Notes: a model not told the origin generated them from the letters alone. A stretch of 64,000 bases of DNA from Trebouxia sp. TZW2008 (GCA_002118135.1 BDIU01000148.1:62001-126000); one strand, 5' to 3'; positions 54,401 through 64,000 are shown, counted from the first letter of the stretch. Made by a program: numbers and translations.

Positions 54401-57400
54401 AGGTCAGACTTTAGCCACCCTGGCTTTCAGCATCCAACTGAAGCGTCTTGTTTGTAATGGTAAGCTGAGCTGACACTCTACCAATGCATCTGACAGCAGA
54501 ACCAAGCATTTGCCCAGTTCTGCAATGGCCACATCAGAGCCTCTCTGACAAGGTCATGCTCAAGCTGATGTATTGCCTCCTCATGATGACTTGGGGTGTG
54601 CACACTCTTGCCACAGTACTGACAAAAGCGCATGAGCGCTGGCAGGATTCTATCTGAAGCGCTGCCATCCATAGGCCCGTTCTGCTGTCCTAGACTTCCA
54701 GAGTTGCAAGCTTTGCCAAGCGAATGCAAAGCAAAGGCACTCTGTGTTCACGCAGGTAGCAGCGCAGTGGGACAAAGGGTTGTGAGGCAAGCTACAGTCA
54801 GTAGCAGTAGCACAGAGGCTCTGCATTTGACTGCAGATGTGCTCAGCAGCCAGGGGACTTTCAGTGTGGTCAATGCCTTGCGGTCTCTTGGGCCTCAGGG
54901 CCGGTCCACACTTTTAGTAGACTTCACACCACAGGTGAGTCTATCTTACTACTACTGTTGACTGTGGCGCAGAGCTCTATGTTCTTAGACACATGAGAGA
55001 TGCGGTCACACATCAAGCAGTTGTTGCTTGAGCTGCTGCTGCTCTGATCTAGTCAAAGGACATGTGCGCCTGCATATTCAATCAGTGCAACTGCAACCTT
55101 TGGTTGATTTGAGCTGCTGTATTCCTTGCACGCTTTCACTAATGCATGCAAGCTCACATGCAGGTTTCTGGTCGATGCAAATTGCTTGATGCAATCAGTG
55201 AGGTAGTTTGCGTGAGCCGCACAGATTTGTAAGAGGGATCAGCACAGCTTCATGCCACACTCACAGCAGCTCTTTGTACGCATGCTTGTTGATGCATCAA
55301 GCTGGCAGCTGATGGTTCTGTGCAAGAGCACAGGTCCTGGCTCATGCAAAACATTACAGGTTCCTGCTATAACAGCAGAGAGGCGGTTAACACATGCAAC
55401 AAGTGTGACTTGCTGTCATGCAGGAGTGCAGAGTGTTTGAGGAGGTGCTGACGCTGCGGTGCCACAGGTCCAGGCTACGTGTCAAGCTAAGAGGCGAGGG
55501 CATCTCACCTGCCATCAAGGTCAGCCCTTCTACTCATTGTTCACTGCTCATTGGACATTGTTCACTTGTTGCTTATGGTTGTACATGTACATTGCTCATT
55601 GTTCACTGCTCATTGTTCATTGCTGATGTTCATTATGTTAGCCATCATCAGAGATATTACTTCGGCAGCTATTGGTAACGGAGAGGAAACAAGCAACAAG
55701 AAGGGCAACCAATGTTTTGCTGCATTGCCTGAGTGCATCAATGCATCAGCTTGCAATGATTACGAAAGACCATCAACTGGCTTAGAGATGCAGATTGATG
55801 ACATGGCTTCTCTGCTTTGTGTTGCACCATAATGCGACTGAAAGCATCGTGCACACATGTGCTGAGGCCTACATGCATTTGCACTGCACATGAAGCAGAC
55901 TCAAGCCTGGCCGTGCTGCTTTGCAAAATTGATCGTGCCATGTTGGCTTGTCGTGATGGCAGCACCGTGTGATTGCAGGTGGCGCCTGAAGATGCGACGT
56001 CCAAGGGCATGGACATGGGGGATGCGCTCAGAGGAGAGACAGTGGAGAAAGCCATCACACTCACCAATGCAGGTGATCCTGCTTGCGGAAGTGCATCAAG
56101 ACATAGCTGGCTCTTGCATGCATGCTGTTGCAGTGGTTTTGGATCACATGAAACAGTAAGCAGCTCCTGGCAAGTTTTCAGAACAAATGCCTGACAGCTT
56201 GGTTGAGATTTAATCACAACTGTAGTGAGCTCAGTCAAGTCATTGGTTGTTGTGAGCTAGCTTTGGGGTTCATGACACATTTGAGCTGACATTTGCCTTG
56301 GGCAATCTAAAATTGACTTGCACCTTTCCTAAAGGCATCAGGAAAGCAGCTGCTAGGCTGCCTGCTCATATTAGTATGACTGTCAAGTACATACAAAGAT
56401 TTCTTGATTGAACAACTGCGTTGTTTACCGTGATACTTTTCATTACACTGCGTTGTCACCACGCAGAAAGAGATTTGCAGTCAGAATGCAGTACTTCATG
56501 TCCACTTCCGTTGTTGTTACATTGAGAACTTCACTGGTTTGAGTGTGATCACAACAAGAAAAGACTGTATTGGGTAACAGCCTGCTGCAATGCTGATAGG
56601 CATATGTGCTGTAGCCTCTGCTTGACATGTGGACGTGTTAACCGTGCCCGGCTACTACCGTTCAAAGCTGTGGAGTATCAGCAGGCCTCAGATGAATGAC
56701 AATTGATGCTCACAGTATGCTCATGGCTGCAATCACAAAGTGGGGTCACATTGGCTGTGTACAGGTACGTTCACCAACAGCTATAGACTGGCCATAACGC
56801 CTGCAGATGACTCTGCGCATCAAGGCCCTAGCACAAGAGCCCCTGCCTTCACATGCGCCCCTCAGGAGGGCACTTTGGCGCCCGGGGCCTCGCAGAAGGT
56901 CTGACACTTTACAGCATCAATAGCATACTGCATTTGACGCCAAGCCCGTTCGGCTTACTTGCAGGGCTCGTGTTCAGTTCCAGTCTGAACTGATCACTGT
57001 GTTGGTTCAGATCCAGTCCATAATGATGCTAGGCACCGGGCAGCATTAGTTGGTTGCATATGCCGTCGACTCAGACTCAATGCATCACATGCAGCAGCCA
57101 ACAGCAGCAATGTGTAAAATATGCACAATGCTGTTTATTAGCTGCGTCTATGTCCAACACGGCTGTGTGGCATTCTTACACACATCCAATACAAGCATAT
57201 CATCACAGTCGCTCAGCTTTGCGTAGGGCATCTTTGCTGCTATAGCAAGGCAGAGTCAAACGTGCTTGTCACATGTACATAGTGTGGCTACATTGTGTTC
57301 TTGTTGCTGATTGCTGGGCTGGTGCTTGCAGGTTGCTGTCAGCTTTTGTCCGGAAGTGGCGTTTCCGTACTACCAGGCCAGCATGCAGCTGAAGGTGCCA

Positions 57401-60236
57401 GGCATGCAGGACACCACCTGGCAACTACAGGTCAGCTTCCACACATATTTTGGCGTGCTCTGCACAGAACACCTTTGACTATACCATGAGGAAAGCACTG
57501 CTGATATGGTTGAAACAAGCAGATATAAGGCTTCCATAACTGACAAAACCCAAGCTGCATCAATCAGAAGACGGTGTCGCTGTTTCTGGCCAATGCATTT
57601 CAGGTTTTGCTATCACTGCAGCATGGGCAGGGTTTGTGACAGTGGATGTATGCCATATTATGGACAGACCTCAGCCAGAAGCTTGGTGTCAATACCATGC
57701 TGAATACATAGCTTGACAGCTCAAGTGTGCTGAGTCCAGTATTTTTGGCTTTGCAAAGCCTCAAGTAAGCAGACCTTGCTGTGCTGTGTGCTCAGGGAAG
57801 GCTATGCACAGCAACTGCATTTCCATGTCCAGCTTGCTGAGTATGCCTGTGTTCGCAATGAAGTCATGTCATGTGTATGTGTATAAGTCAGAAAAAAGTA
57901 CCCATGTATGCACTAGTTTCTAAGCCAAAGGTATCATGCAGGGTAGGGGATGGGATGAAGGTGGGATGATAGTGGGTCCAGAATACCTCACCCCCCTTAC
58001 CAACCCCTTCTTAACCCCTGCAGCCCTGCCACTGCCCCCTGCCAAGGCTGCCACAGGCACCACAGCTGCAGCAGCTTCCACTGCTGCCGCTGAGGCAGCA
58101 CAGGACCTGCGCTTGACTGTCAAGATGCCTAAGGCTGTCTGTCCAGGCGGGAGTGTGTCTGTCACACTCGAAGTGGTGAGCTTGAAGAGCAAGCTTGGTG
58201 GTGCTCCAGTGGAGCTCTCTCTAGATGCCATCCCGGCCGCTGTCACAGCTGCAGGTATTTGTCAAACCTCTTTTCAGCGCTGTCTGAGTTGTTTCGCTTT
58301 GTTTGCTGCTTTCTCAGAAAGGAAAACGCCATGCACGCATGCGCTGAGGCGGCATTTGCACACCTCAACAAGTTAGCATCGCCAGACAGGGGAGGCAAAG
58401 CGGAGGTTTTATCAGCATGTCTCATGTTGCCTGCCCGCTGATGACACCTTGAGCACAGCAGCAGTCTGCAGTGCAAGGTGTTGAGCATAGAGTGATTCCT
58501 CTCTGTGATGGCTGCATTGCTTACCAAGCAAACTGTCCTTACATCAAATTGTCCTTGCTCAAAGATTGCTGCAGTCAGATTGCAGAAATTGTGTTCGCAA
58601 TTGCCACATCCTTCCAGCAAAAATGTCCTTGTGTTGAGAGTCTCTACAAGTAGAAATTAATAATAATAATAATAACAATAGTAATAATAATCATCATCAT
58701 TACATGTTCCAGCATATACTGCTAGGTATGTGTGGTACAAGTCCTATCTCGCCAGGCAGGCTTGTCTTGAGCGTCGCAATTTGGACGCCTGATGTTCAAC
58801 TGTTGAAAGTCAGACAAAACAATGTCATTCCAGATCTTCCTTGGGCGACCTGGAGGGTTTGATCCCTTGACTTGACCGAACAACATGACCTTAGGCAACC
58901 TAGTGTCTAGCATCCTGCAGACATGTCCATACCACCTAAGCCTCTTACTCCTCAATTGGGAGTCCATGGAACAAATTTGACACGCTGACAGTATGGCTGC
59001 ATTTGAAACACAGTCTCTCAAAGAAATGCCACAAATGTGTCTCAAACAACTCATCAAAGAGACAGACATAGCTGCACAGTGCTTGTTGAGCAGAGTCCAT
59101 GTCCCTGCACCATACAATCGCACCGACATGACAATAGACTGGAAAATCTGGAGGTTGGTGAAACGTGTCAAAGCCCTTGTGGACCAAACTTTGGCTTTAT
59201 GCAAACGAACAAAAGCAACGTTTGCTGCAGCAATCCTATGCCTCACTTCAGCATCAATAGTGGCATCTGAGGAAAAGATTGAGCCCAAGTGTTTGAATGA
59301 CGAGATCACATCTAGCTTGTCACCCCGTATAAAGATGTTGGTGTTGGCAGCTTGATACTCAGCATCATGACCCACAATCAACACCTTTGTCTTATGTGTG
59401 TTGATGGTCAGGCCCCACTGGGTAAATGTGTTGTCCATGAGTGTGACAGCTGTGCTCAGATTGGCAATGTCATCACAGGTCAGTGAAATGTCATCCGCAT
59501 ACAGCAAGATCCACAGCAAGTCTTCTTCAGTGGGGTTCCAGTTGTGCATGATCTGCCCATCTAGCTTATTGATTGTGACTCCAAGCTGGCAGAGTTGAGG
59601 CAGTAGCTGTTTCACTATTGTGTCGAGGGTGATGGCGAAAAGGTCAGGTGCAAGGTTGCAGCCTTGCTTGAAGCCCGTATTGGTGGGGAAGTAGAAATTA
59701 CTGTACTTGTAAGCTAGGACTGACCTGCGGGCTATGAGCGAGCGTGCAAGATTTCAACTGCACACTGCAAAGGTTGCTGTGAAACTTCAGACAGGCTGTA
59801 AAGTCAACAGCAGCGTTGAAAGTGGACAAAATCCTGAAACGAGCTGTGAGCAATGGCGCAGGATTTGAGGCGGACAACCTGAAGCTGAAGAGCGCAAGCA
59901 CCTTGCATATGTGGACACTCTGAAGCTGGCTTTGATTGCCAATGCAGAGCCAAACATGAAAGCAAGTGTACGATGTGCAGCTGAGTCGCGAGCAATGTTG
60001 CAGGGTTCAAGGTGGACAACCTGAAGCTGGCAGTGCCAGCTGGAGAACGCAAGCCCCTTGTCATCAGCTTTGCTGCGCCTCAGCAGCCTAGACCAGGCAG
60101 CCTTGCAGCTCTTGGCCTCATTGAGGACATCGTTGGCACTGTCACTGGCACTCTCAAAGGGGGTTTGCCTGCTCCCAAAGCAGCAAATGGCAGGCGTATT
60201 GTGCTGGACTTGTCATGTCAATTGTGTAAAGCATGA
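39455..60236 (+). CDS. CFAP74: Cilia- and flagella-associated protein 74 (central apparatus)
   Basis: Structural protein of the C1d projection of the ciliary central pair. Exons: 39455-39574, 39642-39803, 39901-40050, 40441-40591, 41018-41185, 41835-42031, 42731-42874, 43179-43249, 43715-43918, 44682-44922, 45668-45808, 46272-46382, 46825-46932, 47314-47433, 48600-48796, 49143-49248, 49586-49705, 50315-50428, 51167-51338, 51760-51983, 53142-53438, 53892-54288, 54756-54934, 55424-55519, 55979-56072, 56765-56898, 57332-57430, 57942-58254, 60004-60236. All phases agree, giving 1,620 aa, near the animal protein. Residues ~40-390 are Gln/Ala-rich coiled coil. From ~536 there are repeated ASH/MSP-like beta domains, with motifs collinear with animal CFAP74: VLFKDFEVGQTYSQTVTVTN, GHVSAGMTC, TNHSLLPQKYGFGKLPKG, SPGDGFGTLLPLE, FEFGMPPGSDLTLSPHVGTV. 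Exon 22 encodes polyQ. The C-terminal stop at 60234 is the least certain point; a donor before it cannot be excluded. Confidence 0.92.
41629..41765 (+). pseudogene. Echo of CFAP74 exon 6 with stop codons
   Basis: After GTGCAG the segment follows exon 6 (LVQSQQRERQQRAAVQLKQH) as LMQSQQRDRQQKAAV and then a TAG, continuing with KAEVH and another TAG. About 135 bases align. It lies upstream of the true exon in intron 5. Confidence 0.88.
42080..42480 (+). repeat. Three echoes of the CFAP74 exon 6 end
   Basis: The exon end (AKEFDALLDSGQNPYA|GTGAGA) recurs at about 42085-42160 (TLLDSGQNPYT, donor changed to GTAAAA), about 42205-42290 (MLLHSGQDSHA|GTGAGA) and, only as the donor and following intron, about 42400-42475. 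Each copy includes the next ~60 bases of intron (CCTCACTGTTGG(C/T)CCAGCAT). Confidence 0.85.
43549..43690 (+). pseudogene. Recent tandem duplicate of the first part of CFAP74 exon 9
   Basis: About 139 bases differ from 43715-43853 at only about nine positions by eye. The acceptor CAG|GTTCATG and coding phase match exon 9. The copy then reads GAG CTG ATT GGC TGC TGA, a stop, where the true exon continues AKYQQLSPEV. Splicing out at its GTCAGT would leave a phase that fits no later acceptor. Confidence 0.92.
43985..44045 (+). pseudogene. Echo of the CFAP74 exon 9 end
   Basis: The sequence AGCCCTGAAGTGCAGCCTAA is repeated exactly as in exon 9, followed by a diverged copy of the exon end and donor (CAG|TTAGG in place of CAG|GTAGC, so the donor is lost). 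Confidence 0.8.
44460..44640 (+). pseudogene. Echo of the CFAP74 exon 10 start and upstream intron
   Basis: The intron end GTGTGACCCTACGCCACTGC and the first ~60 exon bases of exon 10 (LDPLVGTKSTPTASPSPP) are copied at about 44490-44575 with frameshifts. A still older copy of the intron part lies at about 44300-44380. The true acceptor is at 44681. Confidence 0.78.
45043..45105 (+). pseudogene. Echo of the CFAP74 exon 10 end
   Basis: GGGCAGTTCATGCAGCAGGCTTGCCAATG... aligns with the exon 10 end (KQLMQQAHQRHLASITSKQ) and finishes AAGCAAAC, where the true exon has AAGCAG|GTATG, so the donor is lost. Confidence 0.72.
45205..45375 (+). repeat. Minisatellite in CFAP74 intron 10
   Basis: Four copies of a unit of about 51 bases containing CACTTCACCATATGGCTCAC and GATTGTCAA. 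The unit is a multiple of three, so frames stay open on both strands, without evidence of coding. Confidence 0.85.
47470..48170 (+). repeat. Degenerate minisatellite in CFAP74 intron 14
   Basis: About fifteen imperfect copies of a unit of roughly 40-50 bases with the core CAGTCAGATCAGCCTAGCA(G/A)TGCCA. It begins just after the exon 14 donor. The exon end (TCTGCCAGTCAG|GTGAGCC) resembles the core GCCAGTCAGATCAGCC, so the array may have started from that junction. Confidence 0.75.
49468..49512 (+). pseudogene. Echo of the CFAP74 exon 17 start
   Basis: CTCATGGGTCAAGATCGACG... GGCATGCTGTGCGCATCAGT aligns with the exon 17 acceptor region and first codons (GGGGCAG|VYRHAVRIHN). The acceptor AG is replaced (GGTCAAG|A). 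It lies about 115 bases upstream of the true exon. Confidence 0.65.
50617..51130 (+). repeat. Four echoes of CFAP74 exon 19
   Basis: Exon 19 begins VTVVGQVLPVLTSIRLQLTT at 51167. Copies: 50813-50940 (VSVVGQMLPVLTSIRLQLTT, acceptor GTACAG kept), about 50953-50990 (short, VTVVGQVLP then diverged), 51022-51125 (shifted frame at the start, then QVLPVLTSIRLQLTTTCFQP) and 50617-50665 (only the later part, ISFQPSQIDFDQ). All precede the true exon. Confidence 0.9.
51629..51715 (+). pseudogene. Echo of the CFAP74 exon 20 start
   Basis: After CGCAG the segment reads GFGKLPKGISISPGDG and then a deletion before TLLPVE. The true exon 20 reads GFGKLPKGIIISPGDGFGTL. Acceptor and phase match the true exon. 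Confidence 0.85.
52177..53141 (+). repeat. Five-copy tandem array of CFAP74 exon 21 upstream of the intact copy
   Basis: Copies start near 52177, 52366, 52499, 52721 and 52945; the intact exon is at 53142. Each begins like (L/P)(P/L)AT..(H/Y).I..AN..L. Examples: PPATAMHDITEANVSLH, LPATAIHDISKANVALQNTT, LLATAVYAISTANVTLQNTT. Acceptor AG is kept in all but the second (CAA). All start in phase 0 like the real exon. The first three contain divergence or truncation before the LSPHVGTVPGGQSL part. Copy 4 shifts frame after LTLRP, and copy 5 shifts after ANITLK. Only the last copy stays in frame to the donor at 53438. Confidence 0.93.
58658..59740 (-). mobile_element. 5'-truncated non-LTR retrotransposon (LINE) in CFAP74 intron 28
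   Basis: The minus strand carries an open frame of more than 300 codons ending in TAG at 58722-58724. It has reverse transcriptase motifs: GFKQGCNLAPDLF, the catalytic YADDISL, then LGLTINTHKTK-like and KHLGSIFSSDATID, and the common LINE tail RLRWYGHVCRML...GRPRKIWNDI. The 5' side, with endonuclease and fingers, is missing. The frame fades near 59740, where intron sequence resumes. The 3' end is followed by a simple (ATT)/(ATG)-type tail at 58658-58702. No target-site duplication could be assigned with confidence. It is antisense to CFAP74. Confidence 0.88.
59820..59900 (+). pseudogene. Echo of the CFAP74 exon 29 start
   Basis: GAGCAATGGCGCAGGATTTG followed by a copy of the VDNLKL.. codons (GCGGACAACCTGAAGCTGAA) aligns with the exon 29 acceptor and start (GAGCAATGTTGCAG|GGTTCAAGGTGGACAACC). 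It then diverges. The acceptor is altered but still AG. Confidence 0.8.
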
Positions 60237-61851
60237 CAAGTGCCGGCAAGCTTTGTTTGACATATAATGTGTGCAGAGAAATCTGCATGCAGTTCAGAGT
60301 GCCCAAGCTGCAATACAATTCATCAAGTACTGAAGCAATGTAATCACCTGTGCCGTGCTCCACCTTTGCATGTGAGCAGCTCGCTGCGCCTCATGAATGT
60401 TTGTGTTCACTGGCACAATCACCTGCACACCACAATCATTTACATCAAGCACACCTATGTGCCCATCAAAATGGTGCTTTGGCTGCATCTGAGTGGCTCT
60501 GACTCATTACAAAAACTTGTTGAAGTTTAGCCAGAGCCACCCAGACGCTATTACTCAGCAGCTGCTGGTCAGAGAGACTTGTGCCAACAATATGCAACCT
60601 TCTCTTATGCTGACAGTTCGCTACTAATGTGCTCAGTATGGCACTGTAAACCATGCAACGTTCAAGCGACGATAGAGGCTCATCTCGTCCTGCACACTTA
60701 CTGTGCTGGCCAGTTCCTGTACGCGTCGTGTGATCAGTCAAATTTCTCAGAATGACTCGAAATTACTAAAGAGTCATAGCTTGTACGGCATCTGCGTTGA
60801 TGTCAACGACACAACACGTTCACGTCGACTCGCAATGCGCTAGTCTGATGGCATGACTGTCGCGTGATTCTCTTTGCGATCTGCAGACTTAAGAGATATG
60901 CGTGACGTTTTATGCGATCATCGCGGGTCATGCCACACTGCGCACCCTTTTGTGCCCTTATGTTTTCCTTCACTCGTAAACGTTGGCATGACTTGATGAT
61001 CCGACTTTTCTTGCATCACACTTTGGCCGCAACTATAGGGCCCAGAACAAGGCGGCACAAGCGGGGCTGCAGTCGAGCCATAATCGACAAAACACTTAAG
61101 CTCGCGTGACCTGAAGGGGGAGTGCAAAATCGTTCAGCTGCAACTGAGGAGTTTGCATGAAGAGAACTACAGCTGAGGCCTAGATCAACCGTGTCTCTGA
61201 CTAAGCAAAGCACCTGCAAGCTGGCAATCAGCTCTAATCTACATGGGTGAGCCTCAATCAGAGGCTGCTGCCCAAAGGCAATCAAACAGACACAACAGAG
61301 GATGGGACACAACAGTAAGCTTCATGCAATTGCATCTCTTTACATGCACCTACAAATGATCTCTGTCAGCGAAACAACGACATGTCTTACAGATTGTGCA
61401 CGAATTTCTGGGCTATACATCAAAAGGATGGGCTGTAGCCCTGTACAGAATTCTGGTTGTGTTGACTGGAGGATGTCTTTGGCTGGTCACTCAATACAGC
61501 CCTCAAACCGCTTTGTGGACATTGCAGCGTTGCCCCCTGAGTGAGGCAAACTATGTGCATGTCAAGGTCTGACTTTGCTGTATGTTTCATCACATGTCCA
61601 TGGCTCCTGTGCACATGCAATCTATTGACATGCTGCAACGATCCAGTCACATTTGCGTGAGTTTGTGACGTGTCTACCTCTGCACTGACAATTGGCAGAT
61701 TCACATCTTGCAGCATGACAAGGTTTGCATTGCATCAAGCATGTTAAGCCTGCATTGGTTGCAATGGTCCGTATAAGCCAGCATAACATTTCTGTTGCAC
61801 ACCCCTTTAGCTGGAAACTGTCACATGTGATTCTCATTCATGGTTGTGCAG
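60237..61851. other. Intergenic region with CpG-rich centre
   Basis: The first part is presumably the CFAP74 3' UTR. About 60770-61130 is CpG-rich and probably a promoter for the gene downstream. An ATG in GGATGGGACACAACA|GTAAGC at about 61302 followed by a donor-like site could be the first exon, but no phase check was possible. No other exon was seen. Confidence 0.4.
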
Positions 61852-63886
61852 CTGATCAATGGGCGTCAGGAGCTGCTCCCGGTTCGTGAGCATCGATTGC
61901 GTCGCAGATCTTCCTCATACATGAAACAGGTGACTTTACATGGTCAACTGCAAGATGATGTGCATAATGTATGGCATACAGCCATTTTGCTGTACACAGT
62001 GCTTGTGCTGTCTGTGCGTGCCTTGCAACACGTCCAGGGTCACTGTAACTCTGCCACATCCCATGTGCCTTCCCAGTCATAACAGTGCGAGCGGCAGCTG
62101 CATCTCGTGATATGTGTCAGGCAATTGCAAGGTTGTCGACTTTGTGCTGGACAGGATAGCATTGACAGATGTTGACAAGAAGTGTGCTAATGCAGGGTGT
62201 CAGCAGTGATCACAGGCCTCCCTCAATGCGGCTGATGACCCTGCTGCTGGTTGTATATGTATATGACATGGATCAGGACACCTTCATACAGCTGCCAGAC
62301 ATGCCAGAGAGCTTGCCTGTGCAGCTCTGGAACGCCAAGAAGGCGCTTCAATCCATTGACAAAGGTACAGTGGATGCGTACAGACTGGGGTCATAAGCCT
62401 GAGCTGCTTCTGCTGGCAGAGGCAACCGTGATGACGTTTACAGTCTATGCTTTGCTGTTTTTGCCCGTATATATTGCTTTTCTTGCCCTCCTGTCACAGT
62501 GTATGTGCCTCTGTGTATTGCTGCAACAAGCCAGACTAGGCAATGCAGGCCTGAAGTTCAGCTGGCAGCATCATGCACAAGGCTTTTGTCCATGTCCATC
62601 TGTCCAGCTGTACAGCAGCAGCTGACTGGAAATCGACTGAGACTTGATTAATTGCATGGCACACTTTCAGTGCTGGGGCTCTGCAAGCCATTGTCTGCAG
62701 GGGGCTGACTTGTCCATCCCAAGTGAAAGTCCAGCTGGCAATGGCAGGAGATTCACAGCTGTACGGCATACAATCACTTCTGACTTTGTTTTGCTCTGAA
62801 TCTGTCTGAGAAGACAAACAACACAAAGACCAGAATCGGGGTATAAAGTGCAATTGGCGAGATTGAGGCGCTGTGTGTGGTTGTGAGGGGCAGAGACTGG
62901 TCCATTTGCGAATTCAAAGTCCAGCTGGCAGCGGTACAAAGTGGCCAGCTATATGGCTGCAATGACTTCAGAATCTGTCCATCCTACTGTATAACGCACT
63001 TTTACCATATGAAATCTGAGGCTATGTGTATTGCGATTAAATAGTGAGGTTGGCCATGTGACTGTATGTGGCTGTGTAGGAGCTGACTGGTCCATCTTCT
63101 ACTCAAAGACAAGCTGGCAGCGGCAGGAGGTAGCGCAGCTGTACAGCATGCTATGATTTGCATGCCCATGTCATTTTGTGGGGCTGTGCAGCAGTAGACT
63201 GATCTATCCTCAAATCACGATCACTGGCGCATTCAGGGTGTTGAGTCTGTGCATGACAGTGTCTGTGGTTGTGTAGGGGCAGACTGGTCTATTTTCAATT
63301 CAAAGATAAGCTGGCAGCGGCAAGAGGTAGCACAGCTGTATGGCTGCAATGACATGACCACTGGCCGGCCCAGCTTCCTCAATATGGCCAGCGCCCTGTT
63401 GGCCTACCCACTTTATGTTGTTCAGGTGCTCAAACAAGGCTTCTGCAGTGCATGCACCTACTGGCCTGCCCTTTTGGCATTGTTCACATCCACACATGAT
63501 GCTTCTGCTGTCACTTTTAAGGACAGCACTTTTGGCTTATGGCTTTGCTTCAACTTTGGTGCTGAAAATATTTTTGTGCTTCAACTGCAGCGTTTTAAGA
63601 GTCTTGTCTGTGGTATCCAGTGCCATGAATTGGCACACACCTTGTATGAGCGCCTGTGCCTGATGACAATGTACATGCTCCAACTGCAGCACTGGGAACA
63701 CTGCTACGCTGCAGCTGTCTGAAAGTTTCATGTGTGGTTGGCAGTCATGAGCCAGCAGTCTCCTGATACGAGAGCCTTTTTCAGCTGAAAACCTTGTCCC
63801 TGATTTAATTGCAGCCCTTTGAGATTGATGTTGACCTGTTGTATGCAACGCAGACTCTAGCTGAAAACACCTTTCTTGTCCAACAT
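61852..63886 (+). CDS. Unrecognised protein (internal exons, runs off the window)
   Basis: Four consecutive exons fit in phase: 61852-61929 (LINGRQELLPVREHRLRRRS...), 62277 to about 62365 (DTFIQLPDMPESLPVQLWNA...), 63277-63425 (DWSIFNSKISWQRQEVAQLY and GRPSFLNMASALLAYPLYVV) and 63815-63886 (PFEIDVDLLYATQTLAENTF). The donor after SIDK (AAAG|GTACAG) leaves phase 1, and the acceptor GTGTAG|GG restores it. The stretch is well-behaved protein sequence, but I cannot place the family. The 5' exon and the 3' part are missing or outside. Four echoes of the exon at 63277 precede it. Confidence 0.6.
62685..63240 (+). repeat. Four echoes of the 63277-63425 exon start
   Basis: The segment G..DW(S)..F.SK.SWQ(R)QE.AQLYG recurs at about 62697-62772, 62887-62965, 63075-63155 and, as a short remnant, 63183-63230. 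Copies share GACTGGTCCAT and AGCTGGCAGCGG. Only the 63277 copy continues into the long open part. Acceptors are variably kept: TGTAGG at 63077, TGAGGGG at 62886. Confidence 0.85.
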
Positions 63887-64000
63887 GTAATGCTTTTACA
63901 CTTTGTCCATGGTATGCAGTCCTATGAGCTGGCATTGACCAATTTTGAGCAGCTGTTGCTCTGGACAACATGTGCCTGCTTCAACTGCAGCGCTGTCAAC

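Noticed and set aside
1..64000. CRISPR arrays, tRNA or rRNA genes, bacterial operons
   Set aside because: Repeats here are exon-derived or simple minisatellites without uniform spacers. No cloverleaf or rRNA core sequence was recognised, and all genes are spliced and eukaryotic.

Overview
The window looks like nuclear DNA of a green alga (Viridiplantae, probably Chlorophyta). Evidence: a plant-type ferredoxin-dependent glutamate synthase without an NADH-binding half and with a plastid-like leader; a CER10-type enoyl-CoA reductase ending in the plant-like KYPRRW...PP(F/L)L tail; a mitochondrial NFS1; and a complete CFAP74, a protein of the ciliary central apparatus. Genes are intron-rich, with TGCAG|G acceptors, GT(G/A)AG donors and two GC-AG introns. 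The species cannot be named from this sequence. CFAP74 suggests an alga that makes, or recently made, flagellated cells.

Layout. 1-159 (+): tail of a gene entering from the left. 160-1680: no secure gene; direct repeats and a short SINE-like element. About 1681-4222 (+): NPF-rich protein, probably endocytic. 4771-9547 (+): NFS1, 6 exons, 509 aa. 10418-11865 (-): unrecognised, possibly secreted protein. 12255-12491 (+): doubtful small ORF. 13500-16246 (-): Mit_KHE1-like protein, 4 exons. 16824-17549 (-): unrecognised Gln-rich protein. 18417-20406 (-): U-box protein. 20925-22644 (-): trans-2-enoyl-CoA reductase, 7 exons, 306 aa. 23156-38922 (-): Fd-GOGAT, 23 exons, 1,639 aa. 39455-60236 (+): CFAP74, 29 exons, 1,620 aa, with a 5'-truncated LINE in its last intron. 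61852 to the right part of the window (+): exons of an unrecognised gene. Fd-GOGAT and CFAP74 are head to head across about 530 bp. All gene models were assembled by hand from reading frame, splice-site phase and family knowledge. For NFS1, CER10, Fd-GOGAT and CFAP74 the exon phases close perfectly from start to stop.

Functionally the genes are unrelated housekeeping units: iron-sulfur cluster sulfur donor (NFS1), fatty acid elongation (CER10), plastid nitrogen assimilation (Fd-GOGAT), ubiquitin ligation, mitochondrial ion exchange and cilium structure.

The striking feature is what lies between the exons. Nearly every intron-rich gene here carries diverged, same-strand partial copies of its own exons and splice junctions ('exon echoes') in the adjoining introns, and in one case in its 3' flank. 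I count more than 35. Examples are a six-copy array of one CFAP74 exon, a five-copy array of a GOGAT donor site, a NFS1 active-site exon copy with Tyr in place of the catalytic Cys, and a phase-symmetric duplicate exon in the Mit_KHE1-like gene. Most echoes are disabled, but many keep a splice site in the correct phase. This looks like a sustained local tandem-duplication process that enlarges introns and continuously offers cassette exons and decoy splice sites.
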